This document shows positions 28,901-42,151 of a stretch of DNA of 64,000 nucleotides, one piece after another (position 1 is the first letter of the stretch; the number at the start of each line of letters is the position of its first letter). Location: NCBI GenBank assembly GCA_020055645.1, contig CM034547.1, positions 58,406,909-58,470,908 on the forward strand, read 5' to 3'. This DNA comes from Tomocerus qinae (taxonomy: Eukaryota > Arthropoda > Collembola > Entomobryomorpha > Tomoceridae). A program made the position numbers and the translations under genes. The notes under the pieces are model-generated. The model saw only the letters and a list, made by a program, of their open reading frames with translations, searched no databases and was not told the DNA's origin.

Positions 28901-31020
28901 GCAGAGATATTTTAATGGGGAAAAATTGGTGAAAATTGGAGGCTAAATGAAACTTATGTTTTGTTGTAAGACAATTGCTTATTCATTTAGTCGAACAATA
29001 GAAAAGACATACAATATGTAGTTTTTGGATCCACATTAATCCTGTTCTTGGGCCAAAGTAAAAGCAATTTAAGATTGAAAAACTTTTATGGGAAGCGTGC
29101 GTGCGAAGTGATTGGGGAGAGCGAAACGGATCTGTAATATAATTTTTTGTTTTCAGTGGAGAATAGGAGGGCAGATATCACATGGAAAATATATGAGGCT
29201 GGTTAAATTTTTTTATTTGTGGGGAGGGAATGGAGCGGAGAGCTAAAAAATTCGTTGATCTGACACGTTTACCGAACTAATAAAAATTTCCTTTGTGACA
29301 ATTGGGTGTAAGTTGGGGCCTACATGAAACTGATTCATTGGTAGCTGGCAGTAGCTTTGGTAAATGGATGAGGAGATAGCATGGAGCTCATAACAAGTAT
29401 TTTGTAGATTGGAGGACTTAGTAGGAAATCGAGCATACACAGAACTTTGGTCTGGGGGAGGGCATTGTGTGAGGAAGTGGAGACATCATTTAGTAAATAG
29501 AAATTACTTTTTGTTAGGGAAGTCAATGCGTTGGAAGGTGGAGATTAAGTGGAGCTTATAAAAACTATTTTGTTGGGGTGGCGGATAGGTTGGGAAGTAG
29601 GAGACTACATCAAAGATATTTATAATTGGTTAGGTAGATATGTTGGTTAGAAGTAAATGGATAATATTAATTTTTTGGTTTCCTGTTAACTTTAATCTTA
29701 ATTTCTATTTTTGTGAATAAAGATTTTCGAACAATTGCTACCGTGACGAAGTCACGGGTCGAGAACGGGCTCGTTATATCTTAACATACAAAATTCCTGC
29801 ATGTGCAATACAAGTTAATTCGCAGCCGTTTTCATGAATCAAAATACATACATCATTATTAGTATGTGATGTCATCAAATTTGAAATATTTAGTCTATTT
29901 TATATTTAATGAAAATTTAAAAATATCCTTAACTGAACAAAATCGGAAAGTCAGTATGGTATTTTCTTTATTTTTGGGTTTGGATATATATTTTGTTTAA
30001 AAATGCATGCATATTTTGTTCCCCAAAACACAAGGTAACATACCCGCTTGATCGGACAAGAGCTGTAACCTCTCCAACTCTTCATGGCATGTTTGTTTAA
30101 ATTTTTTTTCGTCTGACTTTAACCTTTCATAAGTAATAATCAGCCTTTGAATTTCTTCTGTAGTTCTATCTTTATCGTTCTTTGCTGTATTTAACTCAAG
30201 TTCTTGTTGTTCCGCATCAACTTTTGCCAGTCGTTTTTGAATTTCTTCAACTTGATTTTGAAGTAAAGTCAAAGTGGCTTTTTGCTCCTCTTCCTTTTCA
30301 TCGCAACGTTCCAATTTGGCGTCTAAAATTTTATTATGTTCTAGCAGAGCCGAGACTAGGTTCGTTCCTTGACTGTTGTTACAATTTTTCTGTAATAGAG
30401 TAAGCCATACGATTAAACTTTACATAATGTCAGTGTATTGCATATAGGTATTAGATATCGAATTCATTTAAAAAGGTTTGACCAATTAAGTTAACGATGC
30501 ACAGATTACCAAAGGTATCCAAATACGCTATAATCACATTACAAACTTGCTAAATCATAATACTTTCATTTTTGAGCAAAACTTCTATTAATCTATTAAT
30601 TAACTATAGTCATCAATTCCGTATGTGCAGGCACGTAACCAGAAAGGTTCGCAGCAAATTCTCCATATAAAAGCCGTTATTGAAAGTCAAAAGTCCGGAT
30701 CCGACTCATACATCTACTTATACTTCAAAACATCTATTAAATATTTCAACATTTTTCTAGCACATTGTACGTGCTAGGTCTCAGCTAGTTTAGAATATAC
30801 AGATAGAAAAAGTGTATACATATAATATTCTATGACACCTGAATACTTTGTACACCTGGAATACAAATGTACTTCCATGCATATGAAACTTGTAAGTAAA
30901 TCATTAAAAAGATGAATAATTCGAATACATATGAAGGCATACCATCTTAACAAGGTTATTAGCTTCTTCTTTATTCTTTCTACTTTTCTTATCCACTAAT
31001 TCCCGTTCACATTCTGCCAT
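25969..31020 (-). CDS. CCDC93: CCDC93-like coiled-coil protein lacking the N-terminal NN-CH half
   Basis: The spliced CDS has six exons on the minus strand: 31020-30943, 30389-30044, 27083-26892, 26713-26593, 26507-26389 and 26111-25969. All junctions keep phase and give 332 residues. The product is almost entirely coiled coil. The diagnostic CCDC93 segments are clear: an ATLKRQIEQVPNRTELREY stretch, then TKQFFSLYNSLEDTKRYVEK, then REEFLRQL. CCDC93 is a core subunit of the CCC complex (CCDC22, CCDC93, COMMD proteins) within Commander, which with WASH and Retriever recycles membrane cargo from endosomes. Family members are about 630 residues with an N-terminal NN-CH domain; here only the coiled-coil half is found. 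The ATG at 31,020 is used because a candidate upstream exon (ending near 31,143, with a possible intron to about 31,060) has stops in all three frames and so looks untranslated. Identity is firm; the start is less sure. Confidence 0.85.
28066..28640. repeat. 64-bp minisatellite, about 8-9 units
   Basis: The word GGAAGTGGAG recurs at 28101, 28165, 28229, 28293 and 28358, and variant copies continue at about 28422, 28486 and 28550, so the period is 64-65 bp. Each unit has a G-rich part (GTGGGAGGGGGGTGGG), a TGGAGCTAATAAAA part and a T-run. The array lies in the 3-kb intron between CCDC93 exons 2 and 3. Because 64 is not a multiple of three, the open frames across it are a by-product. Confidence 0.9.
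28641..29660. repeat. decayed continuation of the minisatellite
   Basis: Beyond the regular array, degraded versions of the same unit can still be recognised, for example near 28,755, 29,468 and 29,530, where AAGTGGAGA- and TGGAGCTTATAAA-like words recur at irregular spacing. The stretch stays purine-rich and ends before a short palindrome at 29,741. It looks like an older part of the array that has mutated and lost register. Confidence 0.6.
29741..29757. repeat. short perfect inverted repeat
   Basis: CCGTGAC and GTCACGG form 7-bp arms around a GAA loop, just past the decayed minisatellite and inside the CCDC93 intron. GC-rich words follow it (CGGGTCGAGAACGGGCTCG). It may mark the edge of an old insertion, but no partner end was found. 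Confidence 0.5.
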
Positions 31021-31934
31021 GATAAAATTGTTTGATCCCGATCTGGTTGTAGTTATAGTTGTGAAATATTCACAAATTTTAAAGGATTTTCGAAACAATT
31101 ACGGTTTTGTCAACGCCAACGTTGTCACGAATCTTCATTTACCTGTTTAATTCAAACTCAAATTAAATTCTTCGATAAAATAGTATGATAATAGTAACGT
31201 ATATTATAGGTATAGGTAATAAATAAAGTCATAATTTCATATAATGGTCCACTATATATCATTTGACAAAATATTATATCATATAGAATTCTTGATTTTC
31301 CTGTCTTTATTTCTATTTAATTCAGGATTTAACGAAGTCTCTTCAAGACACAAATCAATAATAATGATTATTTAATGACCTTCTTATCTTAACTATTTCT
31401 GCGTTGACTGACTCCTGACTGTTAGCAATTGTATTCTACCTTTGACACGTTATTTAGCATGTAGCGTTGATTTGGATATTATGTACATACTTGTATTTGT
31501 ATTTGCATGTAAGTAAATCTATAATAATTTTGTAATGTGTTTTGCGTAGGTTATGTAATATGTAATAAGCGTGTCAAAGTTATAATAATAAGAATTGTGT
31601 CGTGAAATTGTGTCGTGATTCGTGATAATACTAATATCATTGCTTGCAGGATGTTACTGACTTACAGATGATGTAATTTGTGTAGCTATCTCCTATACAG
31701 CCTTCAGCCTACAACCTACTCAGTAACCGGATTTTACTTCTTCAGACAACGGACACAGCTGTGTTTACTGTGAACGAGAACATTAAAACGTTGAAAAGTA
31801 AGGTAACTGATTGTTGTTAATCAATAATTAAATTACCTGCTTATGTCAGAGGATTTGGCGAATCTTCATATCTTGGACAGATCAAGTTGAGTAATAAAGT
31901 CAAATTTGACTCTCTAACATTCCCGCGTTGCAAA
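31021..31934. promoter_or_regulatory. shared upstream region of divergent CCDC93 and TBC1D23
   Basis: The 914 bp between the two start codons must hold both promoters and 5' UTRs. On the minus strand a putative donor (AAACAG then gtaaatg, near 31,143) and acceptor (aaccag then ATCGGG, near 31,060) suggest a small 5' UTR intron for CCDC93. No coding exon is seen on either strand, and no TATA box could be assigned with confidence. Confidence 0.6.
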
Positions 31935-35500
<3,566 letters not shown>

Positions 35501-35844
35501 GGTTAAGCAGAAAGTTATTATTGAAAAAGTATGTTTTATTTTGCTTTAATTATTAGCAGCAGTATACAATATCATAATAATATATAACATTTAGAGTACA
35601 TGATAATATGTTCTCTTATACATGCAGATGGTAGTATTCAAGCATAGTATAGTATAAAATACAAAGCAAGTAATTTGGTTTTTAATTGTTATACGTACTA
35701 TATGTTTCACTGTTAACTTGTGATGTACTTAATATTTCGGTATAAAATTCTAAAACGACTAGCAAACGATAATAATATAATATTTTGGAGGTAGAAAAGT
35801 ACAGACATCAATTATCTTATTAACATAATTTTAGGGATTACCTA

Positions 35845-35850
35845 AATAAA
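35845..35850 (+). terminator. AATAAA polyadenylation signal candidate for TBC1D23
   Basis: First AATAAA found downstream of the TBC1D23 stop, about 345 bp away. Further copies occur near 36,264, so the real 3' end is uncertain. Confidence 0.35.
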
Positions 35851-37698
35851 GTTAACTACTGAAAAGATTAATTTGAGCGATAACGAATGATTCCTCAAAT
35901 ATCACCATTGCACATTGCAACAATTTATATTCCATATTACTTGTTTTTTGACTTTTGAATTCCTATTTATCATAAAATGTATTATTGAAAAGATTTTCAA
36001 ATCGAATTTATTATTATTATTATTACATTATACTCATTCATTTGGTTGTAATCAGTAAATTAATTAAATTATTGTCTAATGGTGCTACTTTCATTTTTCT
36101 AAAATATATTGTCTTTTATAAATATAAATGAATGTATTTACAGTAGTAGGTGTGTTAAAATTTATAAAAATCAAAGTATGTTTGAAAGTGTAATGCCTTG
36201 TTCTACATATGCACGTGTACTACTAACTAACGTTTTAATATATGTTCGAATCGAAATTATTTAAATAAAATGCATACTATACGTATAGATAGTTATCAAT
36301 AAAAATGCATTTTTATTTGATAAAAAAGGATAAAAATATAAAAATAGTGTATACTCTACTCATACTATAAGTTAATGAACTTACATATTCACACCTATAA
36401 CAATTTCTCGAAATTACCAGTTAAATATAAAAATGTTTTGTTAATAACCTTTTCATATTGGTTCTGCAATTTTTTAAACTAGTCAATAAACTATTTATTA
36501 TTGAAGGAATATAGTAGTATCTTAATTTATGTTCTCTGCAAATCTATGCATCACTTATAAATGCAAGTTGTAAGTGCAAGTTGAATGATAAACTGCATTA
36601 ATGAAGTTTTAATTGCTAAGTAATCCTTAATCATCGTATCCGTAAATTTACAGATATAAAATTAAGCTCTAATTAAGCTCTAACTCAAATTCCGTAGATC
36701 CTACTGTTGTTTATGGAATTAACATAATTTGGGTACAGATGCGTCATACTGGCTTAATAAAATCGTCACGATTATATCTTTGAAAATAATGTAGCTTTAA
36801 AGATAATACTGGGTCTTATATCAAAACAAGAATTCGTAACTGCGTAATGTGCGTCAGCAAAGAATTCATTTGAGAACAATTTATTGCCTTTTTGTGTCTA
36901 CTAAAATCTGAGATTGGAATAATATATAAAAATAGCATTGTGACATCCCGTATTTTGTGTAGGGTTATTTAGCAGGCAGAACAAACAATTGCAAGCATAT
37001 CCTTAGCTTCGCAACTCTGGGATGAACTGCATTTTCAATTCATGAATCTCTCTTAAAACTGTTTTATGTCGGATGGGATGAGAAGTGATGTGAGTGGTAT
37101 ACAGCAAATCAATTTGTCTCAATTATTACATCCTGTTTGATCTAGTCTAAAATGCCCTTTGCCCTTGTAATGCACACGCCCAGTATTAGCTGTCAACATG
37201 TCATTGTAATAATAGGAAGGTGCTGCTTACTATACCGCGTTATAAATAAATATGCAACAAATATGTGCACTACAATTCAACACCAACAGGCAGTGCATAA
37301 TCTTGTCATTACTCATTATCCTACATATTAGTCAGTGCTCAAGTGTGCTACACCATCCGAAATCAGGACTGAAATACTTGTGATGTTATGGCTAACAAAT
37401 AACAAAATATGGCTAATATTACCATCTCTACTGAGGAGTTCTCACTATGTCCTACCTCATGCGCGTTGTAAATTGGACAATGCGTCACCTTCAATTGACA
37501 CCAGAAACCCATTTTTAAACATTGCATAAATGGCTTTCAAGGAATAAGTAGAATCGTCGACATTTCGCTGCCGTACTGAGATTTAATAGAACCGTGTTAA
37601 CTATTATCTAATGCATCGTCATAATTTCAAACTTCAGTTTATAGCAAATAACTGAATTGCAGATAGATGTTCATAAAGATGGCCTTCTAAATTGCCTA

Positions 37699-37704
37699 TT
37701 TATT
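37699..37704 (-). terminator. AATAAA polyadenylation signal of the aldolase gene
   Basis: A canonical AATAAA on the minus strand about 50 bp after the aldolase stop codon, at a plausible distance for a short 3' UTR. Confidence 0.5.
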
Positions 37705-37756
37705 CAAGATGAGCAATTGACAATATTACAAAAATATTTCCATTGAGATTTTATAA

Positions 37757-38752
37757 TTAAAACCCTTCATTTTTGAAAGCAGTTTCCAACTCTTTAAGCT
37801 CTGATTCATTTAATGGCAGAAGAGGCATACGGCAAGGTCCTCCAAACAATCCTCTTTTGTCCATAGCCGCCTTCAATCCCGCAACTCCCAGTTTCCTTGT
37901 CACTAATAGATTTGGAAGTACAAGCCTTCTTTGCAATTTTATCGCTTCTTCAGTCCGATTATTTTTTGCAAGATCTAGCAACTGGCATACCTCATTCCCT
38001 AGAACGTTTGCAAGAGCACAAATCCCTCCAGTGCATCCCATATAAAGTGATGGGAGGAGAAATCCTGCTGAGCCACTAAGCACTTGGAAACTCTTTTCTT
38101 TAGCACTTGTCTCGGCGACAATGCGAGAGATCTTCATGATGTCACCCCCACTGTCTTTGAGGCCAATAATATTCTGATGATCTGCCAATGCGATGACAGT
38201 CTCAGCGCTAAGGTCAATTGTAGTATTTGCAGGGACGCTGTAGAGTATAATTGGAAGAGGACTCTTATCAGCCACAGTTGAGAAATGTTTCTTCAGAGCC
38301 AAATCAGTCATTCGCCCTTTATAAAACGACGGTGTAATAATCAATGCTGCATCTGCACTTTGGTCTTCAAACACTTTTTGACAGAGATCAATCGTCGCCT
38401 CTGTGCCTTCAAGGCCTATTCCTGCAATGATCAGCTTTCCAGGTGATGATAATCGTCTCACATTGCGTAGTAATTCTAATTTTTCATTTTCGCTTAGTGA
38501 ATTAACTTCACCGTTGGATCCCATCACTACGTATCCTTTAAATCCTATTTCATTCCATACTTCAAAATTTGATTTCAGATTCTCATAGGAAATCTTTCCA
38601 TTTGCAGGATCAAATGGAGTTGTTATAGGAGGATAAATCCCGGATATATCCAAAATATTGTTGCCACTTTTGTTTGAAAGAAATACACGATGCCCCAAAT
38701 AGATATTTTTACATCTTGGTGTCAAAAAACTTTGTAGTAACTTTCTTGACAT
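37757..38752 (-). CDS. HOGA1: 4-hydroxy-2-oxoglutarate aldolase, mitochondrial, intronless
   Basis: An uninterrupted 331-residue frame of the DapA/N-acetylneuraminate lyase superfamily, equal in length to animal HOGA1 (about 327). It forms a (beta/alpha)8 barrel that cleaves 4-hydroxy-2-oxoglutarate to pyruvate and glyoxylate, the last step of hydroxyproline breakdown in mitochondria. Visible features: a Lys/Arg-rich, acid-poor N-terminus (about residues 1-30) fitting a mitochondrial targeting peptide; GSNGE at 78-82; YRGRM-like SFYKGRM near 142-148; YSVPANT at 171-177 with the catalytic Tyr171; and GLKDSGGD with the Schiff-base Lys199. GSAGF, GGICALANVLG and GGPCRMPL follow in the family order. 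The offset of three from human Tyr168/Lys196 holds throughout. The ATG at 38,752 gives the targeting peptide. All other well-supported genes here have introns; an old retrocopy is possible, though no damage or poly(A) tract is seen. Confidence 0.93.
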   Translation of the reverse strand: MSRKLLQSFLTPRCKNIYLGHRVFLSNKSGNNILDISGIYPPITTPFDPANGKISYENLKSNFEVWNEIGFKGYVVMGSNGEVNSLSENEKLELLRNVRRLSSPGKLIIAGIGLEGTEATIDLCQKVFEDQSADAALIITPSFYKGRMTDLALKKHFSTVADKSPLPIILYSVPANTTIDLSAETVIALADHQNIIGLKDSGGDIMKISRIVAETSAKEKSFQVLSGSAGFLLPSLYMGCTGGICALANVLGNEVCQLLDLAKNNRTEEAIKLQRRLVLPNLLVTRKLGVAGLKAAMDKRGLFGGPCRMPLLPLNESELKELETAFKNEGF

Positions 38753-41700
38753 TTTGTTGAGGAATTTGATTATTGGTTGACAGTTTTACTCCCTTTCTCT
38801 TCGTTACATATAAATGGGCACTCCTGGAAAACGTAATATTACTTATTAGCTTATATCCAATTCATCATTTGGTAGTCCGTAGTGAAAATGAGTAGCGAAG
38901 AATTATGGCCATTACATATTTGATTTTCATTTAATTACTAATATTGTGCAAACATAAGTAGCATAAACATTTCTGTACTTTCCCTTTCCCTGTCATTGCG
39001 GATCTTTGCTGCCCGAGGATATTCTAAAGATACTACCTTCATTTTTACTAGCTTAAGTAAATACAACGACCTGGTCCTATCGGTTTCGTTTGCCGTAACT
39101 TCAATACTGACTTCGGAAGATTTAAAAACTCACAAAGTACAGTTACAAATCTTTCTAGGTATATAAATGTCATTGTACACTCCAGTAAATTGAATGGACT
39201 CCCACCCAGCATATCAATTTTGACACCACAGCCACAGCTTAGCCGTGATTTATATTAACATAGTTTCGCAATTTGCTGTCACCGCAATTAAGTCCTATAA
39301 TATTATTTGTAATTTGAACCTCGCTTGTAGCGTGAACCTATACACAACATATTACTTGTCAACGTAATGAATGTTACTACAAAAGAAGCGTAAGTGGCCA
39401 TTAGAAATTTTATTCTGGCAGATCTAGTATGCTCATGTTTAAGAGAATTGCAATTATTCATATTGCAATGCATAGTTTCAATAGTTTACTAGTTTTAAAG
39501 ATTAAAATGAAACAATAGTTGCACTACACACTTACAGGCTATTGAGCTAGATCTTCAGCCGGTTTATATTTATGTACATGAATAAGCCAGATAGTAACCA
39601 TTGCAGGAATTACACGTGTGTAAGTACAATTGCTTAGAATGACATGGATCTATGTATATGTATGTTGTAACATGATTCGCAAATTGCGACTTACTTTTTC
39701 TTTGAAAATTGTGAGTTTGTAAGATGAGTCAGTTGGTATAAGATCACCACTTAATGTGACCAGGATAGAAATTCATATACACTTACAATTATAAGTTATC
39801 TTCTCGAATTTTGAATCAGAGGAGGAACTGAAGCTGCACTTTTGTTCAAGGGCAAGTTACGGAGAATGATAATAGATAAGCTAGTACATGTTACAAAAAG
39901 TTGATGTTGCATCGCTTACTTACATACTTGTATACATATATGTCAAGTCTATAACTCTAAACTGTCCTTTAGCACCACTTGTTATAATGCTTATATGAAT
40001 GAAGTTATAACTAAATTCAGTCCGCACCTCTATCTTGGCCACAGTCACACACTCCACCGTCTATACTGGCATGATGTCATGAGATGAGATTGGGTGAATA
40101 GTTAAGCCTTAGGCTAAATCCACCATTATTAACTAGATTTAGATGTAAAGCTATAAATAAATTGTATTTGTGTACTAAATTGCTAATGGAATATGATTAT
40201 ACGGAATATAATGCATTACTGTGAGATTTAAGAAAGTGTGTGTGAGTTCTACATATCCTATTATCCAGATTGCATTGATGTGGACTGAACTAAGAAGGCC
40301 TTTCATTATTTGCATTGCATAACAAATTCATGTTATCTTGCATTTAGAACAAAAACACAATATGTCATGTAGCCATATTGAAGAAAATCGATAAAAAATT
40401 TAAATGCCTAACTAGAGTTTTGTATGAACATAACCTAATGAATATAGCAAAGTGAATCAGTAAACTTCAGGTACAAATATGACGCGTATTAATCTTGAAA
40501 GTTGAAATCAACTGTTGCTGTTAATAGCATTTTTAGTTCAATGCTAATATCTCTGTTTATAGCATTGTATGACCATGTAAGTAATTATAGGCTGTGCTAA
40601 ACCTACCTAATCAATATTGATAATAGTCTGCTGTCTTAAAATACCACATTTGTGACAGTTCATGTATGTACATATTGCATAATACATTACAAAAGTATAA
40701 ATGTAAATGATTTCATGTGATTGTGGTTAAGTAGTTGTTTTTCTTCCCTGGTCTGAGCTTTGGATATTGGGAGACTTCGAGGTGTCATTTTTTACGCGTA
40801 CTTTGATCATTGATGATTCCTTCTTGACCAAATTGACAAAACAAAAGACAAATCTAATCTTTTAAAATAAGTATTAGTAAGGCTACTGAGTTTGCATCAG
40901 AGACGAATAGTGTGTACTGGCATTTTATTTTATGGTTGGTGGAATGAAGTATAAAGCTAGTAATGTTAGTTAGTGTAAACAGTTCAGCTTCATTGTATAT
41001 AATTTTATGTGTTGTTTTGTTGTAATGTCATTTCTACTATAACATACAGGCAAAACAGAAACGACGATGATAAATAAGAAACCGCATATAAGGTAAATTC
41101 TATTTCGGTTTACTTGAGACAATAATTTGACATGAATGGCTGGGCGCAAACGTTGTAGTAAGTGTATGTGTATGTAGTAATGAATAACATACTTGTACGA
41201 TAAGGCCAGTCATGCTGGTCAACAATAATTAACCACATCTAATAATGTTAAAATTAAATGTAGCGAAATCAACTTGTCTGTGGTGAATAGACAACACGAA
41301 CCATCATGAGATGACGAACACTTTTAACTGAAATCCTCCCCAACTCTCATCATCCACCCTCAATAAAAACAGCAGTTCTATCTGTAGTTCTAGCATTTTC
41401 TTTCCTCTTCTGCATGTAATGAGCAAACTCACCCAATGGTAGTTGCACTACTCAAGCTCTACAACGACTGTCTGTATCTCTATGTACTTAGTAGGTAGTT
41501 TATTTTGTGTTTAGATTTAGTTCCTTTACAGACGTTCGCAAGGTAGCAACATACCAAGTTCTCTGCGCGATTTATTGAAGTTCAAAGTTAGGCAAGAGCA
41601 ACGTAGTAGACGGAAATTTTCCATTTCTGTTTCATTTGGTGGCCAAAAACATCTGACATCTGATCATTAGGTAAGTTTGTCAATCTTTATTTTTCAGTGC

Positions 41701-42151
41701 TTAGGTATTTAAATACTGTAGTATTTTACAAGTCCCTAAAATATTATTTAGGTTATGTAATGCGTTGTGGTATCGTAGTCATTAGCCTGTGTAGCTTGTT
41801 GCTGCAAGAGATACATTTACAATTTACATTACATCACTGAATTTTAACCAGTTTTCCTCTAAAATAGTCCACAATTTTATGAATCTAAAGGCAAAAAATC
41901 GGTTTGTAGTCGCCATATCGCCAATAGACTTTATCTTGACATTTCGTAGAACAATAAAATTATTTTTTGTATTTATTCTTTATTTTTTGTACTAAAACTA
42001 AAACTTAACGAAACTACGTCTAAAACTTTCGGGGAAATTGATTTGATTTCTGATTTTTGTACTTTCAGAATTGATCAGTCAACGCTTCGTTGTGTATGTG
42101 ATTCGTCGATGTCAAATTGTTAAAACTTTGGATTGGAAATTAACAGAGAAG
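38753..42151. promoter_or_regulatory. divergent upstream region of the aldolase and icarapin-like genes
   Basis: 3.4 kb of AT-rich DNA with no coding exon that I can support. It contains the promoter of the aldolase gene on the minus strand and, at its right end, the promoter and an untranslated exon of the icarapin-like gene on the plus strand. Core promoter elements could not be placed with confidence. Confidence 0.5.
41521..42068 (+). other. probable 5' UTR exon and intron of the icarapin-like gene
   Basis: A good donor (CATTAG then gtaagt at 41,671) and a good acceptor (tactttcag ending at 42,068) flank a 398-bp intron just upstream of the coding start. The exon before the donor is less AT-rich than its surroundings and has no start codon in frame with the signal peptide, so it is read as untranslated leader. 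Its 5' end is not known; 41,521 is only a rough limit. Confidence 0.45.

Larger units (their letters stand above)
35501..37756. other. intergenic, convergent 3' ends
   Basis: AT-rich DNA between the 3' end of TBC1D23 and the 3' end of the aldolase gene. It holds the two polyadenylation signals listed separately and an (ATT)n microsatellite at about 36,009-36,025. I see no gene in it. Confidence 0.6.

Noticed and set aside
42071-42151. Upstream in-frame ATG of the icarapin-like gene
   Set aside because: It would put 27 polar and basic residues before the signal peptide; the ATG at 42,152 directly starts a typical signal sequence.
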